Source of the DNA: Gemmatimonadota bacterium
GTDB taxonomy: Bacteria > Gemmatimonadota > Gemmatimonadetes > Gemmatimonadales > GWC2-71-9
DNA: 41,250 nt
Assembly: GCA_025350665.1 (NCBI GenBank)
Contig: JANXXJ010000313.1
Coordinates: forward strand, 1 to 41,250
Direction: 5' to 3'
This document shows positions 7,440 through 15,452 of this stretch, piece after piece. The notes beneath the pieces were generated by a model. It made no database searches, was not told the origin of the DNA, and saw nothing but the letters and a program-made list of their open reading frames with translations. Each line of letters starts with the position of its first letter. The stretch's first letter is position 1. A program made the position numbers and the translations under genes.

Positions 7440-8362
7440 CGGTTAATGACGGTTCCCGCAGTGTCCGGGCCGATCGGATCGCGGGTGTCGGTGGTATCGG
7501 CATCCGTTGGCATCTGAATGGGCTCACCAGCCAAACGGCGGAGGATTAACTGTTGTCGCCATCGCATCCGGCCGGGCCGAAATCCCGGGTTCGACCGCAA
7601 AGGGAATGGTAGTGTCCCTGCCAAGGCCGCGGACTGCTCCGCGGAGAGCTTGGCGGCTGACCGGCTGAAGTAGAGTTGGGACGCTGCCTCCACACCCCAG
7701 ACCTCAGGCCCAAACTCTACCACGTTGAGGTAGAGCTCGAGAATCCTGTTCTTGCCGAGTGCCGACTCCAGCCTATAGGCCGTTACCGCCTCTTTCACCT
7801 TGCGAAGCGGGTTTCGCGAGGGCGAAAGGTACAAATTCTTCGCCAGCTGCTGGGTGATCGTGCTGGCTCCGCGAACTCGTTCTCTTCGCGCCCACACCTG
7901 GCCGAGTACCCGCCGCATCTCCGATCTGTCACGGGGGTTACCCCAGTCGAACCCGTCCCGCCGGTAGCCGAGGGCCTGCCGAATTGCCTGGTAGTCGACG
8001 CCGGAGTGCTCGAGAAAACGGTGGTCCTCGGCAATCATTACCGCCTGGGGAAGCCAAGGAGCCATCGAGGTCAGCTCAACTGGCTGGTATCTCCTAGGCA
8101 ACCGGCCATCAACCGCGTCACGCTTCCGTTCGATATGCCGGGCCAGGCTATCCCCCTGGTCTCTTCGCATCGCCATGAAAGCGGTCTGGTGGGGCCAGAA
8201 CCACCGATACCAGAGGGGCGGGGGCCAAACCGCAAATAGCCACACCATGAATAGGCCGCCCGCCGCCCCGCAGAATCGAATCACCAAATTCCAGCGACTC
8301 CGCCTCTGCGGAATACCGTGGCTAGTAACGGGTTTGGCGGAGGCAGTCATATCGCTCAACAA
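7436..8362 (-). CDS. mtgA: Monofunctional biosynthetic peptidoglycan transglycosylase
   Basis: A glycosyltransferase family 51 enzyme that polymerises lipid II into glycan strands at the outer face of the inner membrane. It has one N-terminal membrane anchor at about residues 29-50, then the catalytic domain. The family motifs are present: EDHRFLEHSGVD with the catalytic Glu, GASTITQQLAKNLYLSPSRN, and the second acidic motif near ILELYLNVVEFGPEVWGVEAA. No transpeptidase domain follows, so it is the monofunctional type. At 308 residues it is somewhat longer than the common 230-270 because of N- and C-terminal extensions. An alternative ATG at 8350 would shorten it by four residues. It lies downstream of the secreted protein gene at 8424 on the same strand, with a 61-base gap. 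Confidence 0.93.
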   Translation of the reverse strand: MLSDMTASAKPVTSHGIPQRRSRWNLVIRFCGAAGGLFMVWLFAVWPPPLWYRWFWPHQTAFMAMRRDQGDSLARHIERKRDAVDGRLPRRYQPVELTSMAPWLPQAVMIAEDHRFLEHSGVDYQAIRQALGYRRDGFDWGNPRDRSEMRRVLGQVWARRERVRGASTITQQLAKNLYLSPSRNPLRKVKEAVTAYRLESALGKNRILELYLNVVEFGPEVWGVEAASQLYFSRSAAKLSAEQSAALAGTLPFPLRSNPGFRPGRMRWRQQLILRRLAGEPIQMPTDADTTDTRDPIGPDTAGTVINR

Positions 8363-8423
8363 GCAGAGGGGCGCCAGGTCGCTCGACCGGACGCCCCCTG
8401 CTGACTGGGGTATTCCCCGTTCA

Positions 8424-9218
8424 TCACTTGATGACGGAGACCGTCGTGGTTCGGGTGATCTTGACTGGAATGGCCTCGGGGGCCATCGGGGTCTTCACGA
8501 GGCTTTTCCCTTCCGACTTGGAATCCCCGCCGAGATACCGGCCATCGGAACCCAGGAAGAACGTTTCCGTTCCAGTATCGGTCAACTCTACGTCCATTGT
8601 CCCCGCCATCGGGTTCTCGATCGTGCCGGCGCCGGTCGTGGTAGACGATGCGTCGATCCGAACGGCAGTCTCGGTCCCACGGGGGGCCGAGCTTCCGCGC
8701 TTGTAGGTGGTCACCGTTGTGGTCTTCATGGCCTGCTGAGCCGTTTTGGTATCGACGCGGGATGTGTCGGTCCAGATGTCCCCTTCTTTGGTCCCGGGCT
8801 TCACGATGGGAAAGAACCGAGCCATCGAATTCTTGATCTGGGATACCATGTCGTTGGAATCGGCTGAGGTTGCCGTGATCTTGGTTCGGCCCCACTGATC
8901 GACGAAGCCATGCAGCCACGCGCCTTTGGCCTTCAGGGCCGCCTCTGCCGTTCCGGGCACCGGTGCGTCGGACGCGATGGTGTCGACCACCGCATGTAGC
9001 ACCTTGCCGCCGGCCGTGTCGCTCAGGGTGATCGAAACGATCGCGATCTGTGAGAAGGCATTGGTCTGGCTGCCCTGCCCCATGGCGCTCAGATCCACGA
9101 CTTGCTCGGTTTTCGATTCGATCCGATAGCGCAACATGATCGGAGCCGGGTGCCCGGCCAACAGGAAACCACCGAGGCCAACTAGTGACGCGGCGGTAAC
9201 GAAATAACGTCCAGCCAT
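8424..9218 (-). CDS. Secreted protein of unknown function
   Basis: I do not recognise this protein. It has 264 residues from the ATG at 9218, chosen because a strong GGAGGAAG lies just upstream and because the sequence then begins with a clean signal peptide, MAGRYFVTAASLVGLGGFLLAGHPA. The frame remains open to 9353, but that part overlaps rnpB and has no coding character. The mature part is rich in Thr, Ser, Asp and Gly and looks all-beta: it alternates short strands (IESKTEQVVDL, SQIAIVSITLSD, TKITATSAD, GTMDVELTDTGTETFFLGSDG). No catalytic motif, cysteine or transmembrane helix is visible after the signal. Together with mtgA downstream it suggests an envelope role, which is inference. Confidence 0.75.
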   Translation of the reverse strand: MAGRYFVTAASLVGLGGFLLAGHPAPIMLRYRIESKTEQVVDLSAMGQGSQTNAFSQIAIVSITLSDTAGGKVLHAVVDTIASDAPVPGTAEAALKAKGAWLHGFVDQWGRTKITATSADSNDMVSQIKNSMARFFPIVKPGTKEGDIWTDTSRVDTKTAQQAMKTTTVTTYKRGSSAPRGTETAVRIDASSTTTGAGTIENPMAGTMDVELTDTGTETFFLGSDGRYLGGDSKSEGKSLVKTPMAPEAIPVKITRTTTVSVIK

Positions 9219-9265
9219 GGTCTTCCTCCAACCTGAAAAGTTCGCGCCTGCACCACCGGATTTGG

Positions 9266-9292
9266 GCAACCCCCTTTGTGAAAGGGGGTTGC
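9266..9292 (-). terminator. Perfect 12-bp hairpin at the 3' end of rnpB
   Basis: GCAACCCCCTTT and AAAGGGGGTTGC form a perfect 12-bp stem with a three-base loop. On the - strand it immediately follows the rnpB 3' end. The downstream sequence (CCAAATCC) lacks a U-tract, so it may act as a weak terminator or as a 3' protection and processing element. Confidence 0.6.
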
Positions 9293-9676
9293 GGGGCCGG
9301 GCCGTAAGCCGAGTTCTGTTCGCCGAATCCCTGAGGAAACGGCGGACGGTCATCTCTCTGGGACGGTCGTCACCGACCGCCTCTAGCAGCCTACCCGCGG
9401 CTTCGGCCTCCGAGGAGGCCGGGGCGGTACGGGTCGTACCTCGCCGCCTATTTGGCCTTGCTCCGACTGGGGGTTGCCTGGACCGGCGTCGTTACCGATG
9501 CCGCGGTGGGCTCTTACCCCACCTTTTCACCCTTACACCCAAATGTCTGGATGCGGTCTGTTTCTGTGGCCCTGTCCGTCGCCTCGCGGCGCCCAGGCGT
9601 TACCTGGCAGTCTACCCTGTGGAGCTCGGACTTTCCTCGAGACTCATAGCCTCGCGACTGTCACGCCCGCCCCCGC
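9291..9676 (-). ncRNA. rnpB: RNase P RNA (M1 RNA), bacterial type A
   Basis: This is the catalytic RNA of RNase P. On the - strand the 5' region carries GAGGAAAGTCCGAGCTCC, nearly the universal P4-side consensus GAGGAAAGTCCGGGCTC, and the 3' region carries ACAGAACTCGGCTTACGG, the partner strand. The ends GCGGGGGCGGGC (9676-9665) and GCCCGGCCCCGC (9302-9291) pair to form helix P1, which sets the boundaries at about 386 nucleotides, typical for type A. It starts 18 bases after the stop of the large kinase gene, so its promoter must lie in the 3' end of that gene or it is processed from a read-through transcript. I could not identify a convincing promoter there. The boundaries are good to a few bases. 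Confidence 0.95.
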
Positions 9677-9693
9677 GCGGAAAGGTAATGCCG

Positions 9694-12600
9694 TCAGCGA
9701 ACTTCGGGATTGCCCGAGAGTCGGGCCAGATGGTGGCGGGCCTGAACGACAACCGGGGACAGTTCGGCGTCGGCGCCAGCCCATTGATCGACGACGGCCC
9801 GGAACTCAGCCGCCGCCAACGTGTTGCGTCCCAACCGTTCGAGAGCTTGGCCCCGGAGCAAGCGAATGCGGGGGAGGAGAATCCACCGCGAGTCAAAACC
9901 GCGGCGAGAAAAATCGCGGGGTTGAAATCGTCGCAGCGCCTCAACGACCTTGCCAAAATCACCAAGTTCAAAATATGCCTGAGCAACCACTGGCGCGAGG
10001 TCGGTTCCGTCGAACCCCCACGCGAGCTTGTTGGTGGACGATGGCGATCGGTCGGAGGAGTCGGCGAGCAGGGTTCTTGCCGCGACCGTGTCGCCCCGTC
10101 GAGCCAATATGAGGGCTCGCACTGCTACAGGGCTGGATCGGTCCGTCAGGCGCTCGAGCTCGGTGACGGCGGATGGGTCGCCGCTCGGCCCGAGAAGCAG
10201 GCCCAACGCCGCCGGTGCCAAGTACGACCAGGCCATCCCCACCGGTTCAGTCACTGAGGCCTTCGCCAATTCGACGCCGCGGGCCCAGATGGAGCGGAGC
10301 CGATCGGTGCGGGTGCCGCTGGCCGCATAGACTGACCCAAGACGAGCGAACTCCCAGAGGTCGTCTTCCCTGGCCTTCTGGGTGGAGTCGCGAGCCTCGT
10401 GATGGGCCCGCCGTAAATCGTGGCCGAGGCGGATCAACTGAATCGCTGTCGACAGGTCGCCGAGGTAGCCCAAGGCATTCGCCCCGGTCATCATATCCAC
10501 CACGGGTTCCGGTGCGAAATCGAGTTGCCCAAATGCCGAGGGAATCACCTTGTCCAACGCGGCCCGGATGGTCTGGGCCGCGCCTTGCATGTCGCCGCCA
10601 ACGAACTGGGCACGGGCATCGAGTAGCGAAAAAATTGCTTGGGCCGAGTCCGGGTGCATTGCTTTGAGACGGGCGACAGTCTGCCGGGCCTCTGGTACCC
10701 GATTTCCAGCCAGATACGCCTTGTACAGATGGTACTGCGCTCGCGATGTCCCGGGCTGGAGGCGGGTCCAGGCTTGGGCCAAGGCGACCGCCTGCTGGTT
10801 GGCCGCTTGTCGTTCCGTCTCAAGGCCAGCCGAATCGCCGCCCGGCCGCCAACCCACGATCGAATCGGCGGTGAGCAGCCGAAACCATCCGTGGAGCTGA
10901 CTGGCGTCCGTCAACAGGGCGCCGATATGCTCGTATGCCAGCCCGAACGTGGAGTCGAGTTCGATGACCCGGCGGAGGCCTTTGAGTGATTGTGCCAGCA
11001 TCGCGACCTGGCCGCGGGCGTACCCGCCATGGAAGGCCGCATCCGCGAGGCCGTACCAGGCTTCGACATCGCTCGAGTCTCTGGCGATCAGCTGCCCATA
11101 CAGCGTCATTCCGTGCTCGTAGTCTCCCTCGACGAACGTTCGGTATCCCTCAATCAGTTGCCGCTCTCGTGGCGGGAGGCGTTCGGCCGTTCGGGCGGCT
11201 CGACGGATCGCGGCAAGCCCGACGGTGTCGGCAGCACTGAGCCACCCCCGAGCGATTGCCAGGCGGTAGTTCGCGAGACTGAAAGTGCTGTCGATCTGAA
11301 CGGCGCGCTCCAGTTCCTGGCTTGCTTCCGTCAGTCGCCAGTGATTGAGCGCGTCAACACCTCTGAGGTAGGCCCGGTACGCTTCAACGGACTGCGTGGT
11401 TACCGACGCAAGAGATGCTCTCCCTGTCGGCGGCGCACCCGTGAGATCGAGCAGCTTCGTCGCCAGCTGGTCAAATAGTGGGCGAACATCCTCGCCTGCC
11501 CGTTCCGCGACCTGGACGGTCTCGAGCCGCCTGCCGGACGCGACATCGTACATCCGTGCCACCAGTCGCAGCGTATCCGCCACCCGCTCGAAGTCCCCGA
11601 GCACCACCGTCCATGCCCGACTCTCCCGGGCCATGGCCCGGGCGAGTTCAAGGCCAATGACGCCATCGCCGGGACCATGCCCGGAGACCAGATCGTGCAC
11701 CCGATCCTGATCTACGACCGTCAGGTCCCGCCATTGGGACAGTGACAGTGACAGCATGCTGACACTACCCTCGCGGAGCCAGCGGTAGCCGGTGTCGTTC
11801 CGGGTGTTGCTGAACGGCAGGACCAGAATTGAGTGACGCGGGTTGATCCCGGCAGGGGGTCCGTTTCGCCGCCAGACGGAAAGAGTGGTAGCGATCGCCG
11901 CGAGGATTGTCAGGATGGCGACGGTCGCGATGCGGGCGCGTTTGCCAGGAGTCCGGGGGTCGACCATCTGACCTCCCGGGGGTGATGCCTCGTCGTGTTC
12001 TGTCAAGGCGCGTCGGAAGGCCTTGCCGGAGGCCCACCGGGCGTCGGGCACCTTCTCGAGGGCCCGCATGACCGATTCGGCAATGGCCGGACCGATGTCT
12101 GGCCTTATCCTCCCGATCGGGGTCGGGGGGTCGAGGATCTGCCGGGAGATGACCGTGCGATGGGGTCCGGTGAAGGGCGGAGAACCGGCCAGCATCTCGT
12201 AAGTAACAATTCCCAGCGAATACAGATCACTACGGCCGTCCAACTCCTCCCCTGCAGCCTGTTCGGGGCTCATATACGCCGGTGTTCCCATCACGGCCCC
12301 CGGGCCAGTATGCCCTTCCCCGTCCTCAACCAGGCGTGCAATCCCGAAATCCGTCAGGTGTGCCCTCGGTTCATCGGCGGGACCTTCGAGCAGGATGTTT
12401 TCCGGTTTGAGGTCACGGTGCACGACGCCCGCTGCGCTGGCGGTATCGAGAGCATCAGCGATGGCCGACGCGATGCGGACGGCGATCGTCGGTTCAAGCC
12501 GGCCCTCACGGGTGAGCCGTTGACGAAGGGTCTCCCCGGGCAAGTAGTCCATCACGAAATACAGCTGCCCGTCCACTTCGCCTGCCGCGTGGACGGAGAC

Positions 12601-12891
12601 GATGCTGGGGTGTCGCAGTTTGGCGATCGTCCGAGCTTCAGCGAGGAAGCGACTGGCCACGGCGCGGTTCGTGGAGAGGTCGGGGTGGACGACCTTGATG
12701 GCGACGGGCCGGTCGAGCGTGAGGTCTCGAGCGAGATAGACGACGCCCATTCCGCCGCGGCCAAGCTCCCGCTCGACCCGGTACTGATGGCCGAGGGCGG
12801 ATTGCAGGCTGTCAAACGGGCCAGCGTTCACAGATGACGGATCCTGCTGGGGCTGGACGGCAAGATACCATGCTGTGGGCGGCAGGCTCAT
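9694..12891 (-). CDS. Membrane Ser/Thr protein kinase with TolB-like and TPR-like repeats
   Basis: A 1065-residue protein from the ATG at 12891; the frame is open to 13014 but the extra part is Arg- and Pro-rich and non-conserved in character. The cytoplasmic PknB-type kinase domain spans about 37-300, with the Gly-loop GRGGMGVVY at 44-52, AIKVV, the catalytic loop HRDLKPENI, DFG and TPAYMSPEQ. One transmembrane helix follows (IATVAILTILAAIATTLSVW). The outer part begins with a TolB-N-like strand pattern (HSILVLPFSNTRND) and continues with helical TPR-like repeats such as SVEAYRAYLRGVDALNHWRLTEASQELERAVQIDS. The family phosphorylates Ser/Thr and the repeats presumably sense or bind a ligand outside the membrane. 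It diverges from the AraC-type gene at 13048. Its substrate is unknown. Confidence 0.9.
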   Translation of the reverse strand: MSLPPTAWYLAVQPQQDPSSVNAGPFDSLQSALGHQYRVERELGRGGMGVVYLARDLTLDRPVAIKVVHPDLSTNRAVASRFLAEARTIAKLRHPSIVSVHAAGEVDGQLYFVMDYLPGETLRQRLTREGRLEPTIAVRIASAIADALDTASAAGVVHRDLKPENILLEGPADEPRAHLTDFGIARLVEDGEGHTGPGAVMGTPAYMSPEQAAGEELDGRSDLYSLGIVTYEMLAGSPPFTGPHRTVISRQILDPPTPIGRIRPDIGPAIAESVMRALEKVPDARWASGKAFRRALTEHDEASPPGGQMVDPRTPGKRARIATVAILTILAAIATTLSVWRRNGPPAGINPRHSILVLPFSNTRNDTGYRWLREGSVSMLSLSLSQWRDLTVVDQDRVHDLVSGHGPGDGVIGLELARAMARESRAWTVVLGDFERVADTLRLVARMYDVASGRRLETVQVAERAGEDVRPLFDQLATKLLDLTGAPPTGRASLASVTTQSVEAYRAYLRGVDALNHWRLTEASQELERAVQIDSTFSLANYRLAIARGWLSAADTVGLAAIRRAARTAERLPPRERQLIEGYRTFVEGDYEHGMTLYGQLIARDSSDVEAWYGLADAAFHGGYARGQVAMLAQSLKGLRRVIELDSTFGLAYEHIGALLTDASQLHGWFRLLTADSIVGWRPGGDSAGLETERQAANQQAVALAQAWTRLQPGTSRAQYHLYKAYLAGNRVPEARQTVARLKAMHPDSAQAIFSLLDARAQFVGGDMQGAAQTIRAALDKVIPSAFGQLDFAPEPVVDMMTGANALGYLGDLSTAIQLIRLGHDLRRAHHEARDSTQKAREDDLWEFARLGSVYAASGTRTDRLRSIWARGVELAKASVTEPVGMAWSYLAPAALGLLLGPSGDPSAVTELERLTDRSSPVAVRALILARRGDTVAARTLLADSSDRSPSSTNKLAWGFDGTDLAPVVAQAYFELGDFGKVVEALRRFQPRDFSRRGFDSRWILLPRIRLLRGQALERLGRNTLAAAEFRAVVDQWAGADAELSPVVVQARHHLARLSGNPEVR

Positions 12892-12989
12892 CCTGGGCTC
12901 GCGGTCATGAGGTCCTTGGGATGGGATGACCCAATTGGCGCTGCGGTCGCGGAAAGGATCAGCCCGGCGGGAATACGGTCCTGCTCCCA

Positions 12990-13008
12990 GTTGATGGACC
13001 GTTGATGG
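12990..13008 (+). repeat. Two 8-bp direct repeats in the kinase/AraC divergent promoter region
   Basis: GTTGATGG occurs at 12990-12997 and again at 13001-13008, an 11-base period that would place both copies on one face of the helix. AraC-family proteins commonly bind tandem direct repeats, and an AraC-type gene starts at 13048. The rest of the 156-base gap (12892-13047) shows no convincing promoter. Confidence 0.4.
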
Positions 13009-13047
13009 TGGCATGGCAGGTTATCCGGACCACTTCACGGAGGCCAC

Positions 13048-13911
13048 ATGTCCCCTGCTCTCAGTTCGACGTTGACGGTTGCGGCGGTTCTGGCGCCCGG
13101 TGAAAGGGCCGGTCTGGAGGCGGCCGGCGTTGGGTGTTTCACCGTCGTTCACCGGGCTTCGCTACCCGATGCGGTCAAAGCAGTCCGGGAGCGGCCGGTC
13201 GATGCCATCGTGTTTTCCGTCCACCACTGCCGTGGGCACGGAGCACACCAAATCGACGACTTGGTTCGTCGGTTCCCCGATGTACCGGCGGTCGCGCTGC
13301 TGACCCGCAACGATGCGGAAACGCCGGAGGCCTTGTTGCGGCTTGGGGCGACAGGCGTTCGGCACGTCGTCGATGTGACCGGACCGGCAGGATGGCGTCG
13401 GCTGCGGCAGATGCTCGCCGAGCCGGCGTCGAAGCCGGCCGCCCGGATCCTGGCCAAGGTGCACGATGCCCTGCCTGAAATCTCCGCTGACACGCGGATG
13501 TTCCTCGAGCTGATGATCCGGATCGCTCCCTCAACCCCCGTGGCCCGCACGCTGGCCCAACAGAGCCGGATCAGGCCAAGCACCCTCACCTCACGGTTCG
13601 CCAGGGCCGGACTGCCATCGCCGAAAGCCTACCTGGCCGCCCTTCGTTTGGTCTACGCGGCCCAATACTTCGACTACGACGGACTGTCGATCAGCGACGT
13701 GGCCTACCGGCTTGAGTGTTCGTCGCCACAGAGCTTCGGTCGACACCTGCGTTCGATGATGGGGATCACACCCGGGGAGTTTCGGCGCCGGTTTACCTTC
13801 GACACGGCAATCGATCGCTTCGTTGCCTTGCTGGTTGAGCCCTACCGATTGGAGTGGGGTCGCTTCCGTCCGCTGGCGCACGGCCGCCCTGGAAGGCGAC
13901 CTAAGGGATGA
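13048..13911 (+). CDS. AraC-family regulator with a degenerate receiver-like domain
   Basis: A 287-residue regulator. The C-terminal part has the AraC-type double helix-turn-helix: LRLVYAAQYFDYDGLSISDVAYRLECSSPQSFGRHLRSMMGITPGEFRRRF, which contains the hallmark second-HTH segment. The first about 125 residues have the beta-alpha alternation of a response-regulator receiver (VDAIVFSV, VPAVALLTRND, GATGVRHVVDV), but the position expected for the phosphoacceptor Asp reads VFSVHHC, and the acidic pair near the N-terminus and the conserved Lys are also absent. It therefore cannot be phosphorylated in the normal way. A CGGAGG precedes the ATG. It diverges from the membrane kinase gene, which makes it a candidate regulator of that gene or an output of that kinase; both are inference. 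Confidence 0.83.
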   Translation: MSPALSSTLTVAAVLAPGERAGLEAAGVGCFTVVHRASLPDAVKAVRERPVDAIVFSVHHCRGHGAHQIDDLVRRFPDVPAVALLTRNDAETPEALLRLGATGVRHVVDVTGPAGWRRLRQMLAEPASKPAARILAKVHDALPEISADTRMFLELMIRIAPSTPVARTLAQQSRIRPSTLTSRFARAGLPSPKAYLAALRLVYAAQYFDYDGLSISDVAYRLECSSPQSFGRHLRSMMGITPGEFRRRFTFDTAIDRFVALLVEPYRLEWGRFRPLAHGRPGRRPKG

Positions 13912-13913
13912 TT

Positions 13914-14468
13914 CTAGGTTGGCTTGACCCCGAGTTCAGAGGTAGTTGTCAATGATACCACGTCAACGCCAGCGCCAAGGATATGCGCTCGGCCTCCTTG
14001 CTCACGATCGACAACGGCGAGGACACCGACGACGATTCCCCCCGCCTCTCGCACCGCGGCAATCGCTTGAAGGGCGGAGCCTCCCGAGGTAATGACGTCT
14101 TCAGCTATGATGACGCGGCGGCCGGTGGCGAAGTTGCCTTCGATTTGACGCCTCGTGCCGTGTTCTTTCGCGGCTTTGCGGACGCTGAAAGCGTCGAGCA
14201 CCGGCGGGCACCCCCACGTCTCTCTGGCAATCGCGTATGAGACCGGATCGGCGCCCATCGTCAGGCCCCCAATTGCGTCCGCCGCCCATGCCGCTTCCCG
14301 AATTAGGCCGAGACCAATGCGGCCGATCAGGGCGAGTCCCTCGGCGGACATCGTAGTTCGTCTGGCGTCGATGTAGTAACTGGAGCGAAGTCCGGAAGAC
14401 AAGACAAAGTCCCCAAACGTGATGGACCTCTCCTTGATGAGCTCCTTGAGACGTTGATGATCGGTCAC
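13914..14468 (-). CDS. pyrE: Orotate phosphoribosyltransferase
   Basis: PyrE joins orotate and PRPP to give OMP, the fifth step of UMP synthesis. The PRPP-binding motif is visible as RVIIAEDVITSGGSA, and the N-terminal region has the family pattern FGDFVLSSGLRSSYYIDAR. The catalytic loop corresponds to RKAAKEHGTRRQIEG. I chose the GTG at 14468 (184 residues) because it overlaps the stop of the upstream kinase gene in GTGA; the longer frame to 14549 would run inside the kinase coding region. The length is a little shorter than the E. coli enzyme (213) but typical of many bacterial PyrE. Translation is likely coupled to the kinase. It ends two bases from the convergent AraC-type gene. Confidence 0.94.
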   Translation of the reverse strand: MTDHQRLKELIKERSITFGDFVLSSGLRSSYYIDARRTTMSAEGLALIGRIGLGLIREAAWAADAIGGLTMGADPVSYAIARETWGCPPVLDAFSVRKAAKEHGTRRQIEGNFATGRRVIIAEDVITSGGSALQAIAAVREAGGIVVGVLAVVDREQGGRAHILGAGVDVVSLTTTSELGVKPT

Positions 14469-15373
14469 TCTTTGCGTCGACGGAACAGGGAGGAAAGAAA
14501 GCCACCCCCACTCTTGCTCTTGTCCGCCGTATCGGCTCCGGCCTGACAAAAGGACGCCGCAAATTCCGCCACGGTCTTCCAGCGCTTGACCAGGTCTCGC
14601 TCCAGTCCCCGCATCACAGCTGTTTCAATCTCAGGGCTGAACTTCATACCCTTCGAGGCCTGGTTGAGCGGAATCGGAGGCTTAGAGAGTAGTTGTTGAA
14701 ACAACTCTCTTGGATTTTTCCCTGGATATGGTAGTTGGCCTGTCAGCAAGTGGTAGGCAATGGTCGCCAGGCTGTAAACGTCGGCCTGTTCGTTGACGAG
14801 TTCGCCGCTGAGCGCCTCGGGGGCGACGTACTGCAACGTGCCAACAAAGAATCCGGCCCTGGTGAGTCGCTGGGCTGGGTCGTCTTCTGCGTCCCGGGCG
14901 ATGCCGAAATCCAAGAGCCTGGCCTCCTGCCCCTCCGGGTCGTACATGATATTGGCGGGCTTGAGGTCGCGGTGAATGATTCCGGCCCGGTGGGCGACCC
15001 CCAGCGCAGCGCCAAGTTGGCCGATGATCTTGGCGACCAAGTCAGGGGCTAGCGGTCCGGACGCTGTCAGGAAGGAAGCAAGTGGCTCGCCCTTGGCCCA
15101 TTCGAGGGCGAGGTAGTACATGCCTTCGGCTTCGCCGAACTCGTATGTTCGGACGATGTAAGGATGGTCGAGTCGGGCACCGAATTCTGCTTCGCGGAGA
15201 AACCGTTTGACCGCCACGGGATCCTGACCCATCCGGGCTCGCAGGATCTTGACGGCGGCCAATCCGCGGGTCGGGTGTTGCGCCCGGTAGACGGTGGCAG
15301 TGCCACCTTCGCCTACGTGAGCGAGCAGAGTGTATCCGGCCACAGTGCGGCCGACGAGATTATCTTGGCTCAT
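14465..15373 (-). CDS. Soluble Ser/Thr protein kinase
   Basis: A 302-residue PknB-type kinase without a membrane helix or sensor domain. The motifs are complete: Gly-loop GEGGTATVY (21-29), VAIK-type AAVK with Lys42, HRDLKPANI with Asp136, DFG at 155-157 and the activation-segment end GTLQYVAPEAL. After the kinase core (about residues 11-275) comes a short Ser/Gly/Lys-rich tail ending FRRRKE, without domain character. The gene leads directly into pyrE with a four-base overlap, so the kinase and a pyrimidine enzyme are made from one message. It diverges from the GWxTD lipoprotein gene across 79 bases. What it phosphorylates cannot be read from the sequence. Confidence 0.93.
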   Translation of the reverse strand: MSQDNLVGRTVAGYTLLAHVGEGGTATVYRAQHPTRGLAAVKILRARMGQDPVAVKRFLREAEFGARLDHPYIVRTYEFGEAEGMYYLALEWAKGEPLASFLTASGPLAPDLVAKIIGQLGAALGVAHRAGIIHRDLKPANIMYDPEGQEARLLDFGIARDAEDDPAQRLTRAGFFVGTLQYVAPEALSGELVNEQADVYSLATIAYHLLTGQLPYPGKNPRELFQQLLSKPPIPLNQASKGMKFSPEIETAVMRGLERDLVKRWKTVAEFAASFCQAGADTADKSKSGGGFLSSLFRRRKE

Positions 15374-15452
15374 GGGATCCAGTTGAAGCTACACGACGCC
15401 CGCGGGCCTAGGCAAGACGGTTTCCCATTTCTGGTTTGGCGAAGGGGCGGTC

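Noticed and set aside
9217-10257. 346-codon + strand frame over rnpB and the kinase C-terminus
   Set aside because: It crosses a structured RNA gene and is antisense to a clear protein gene.
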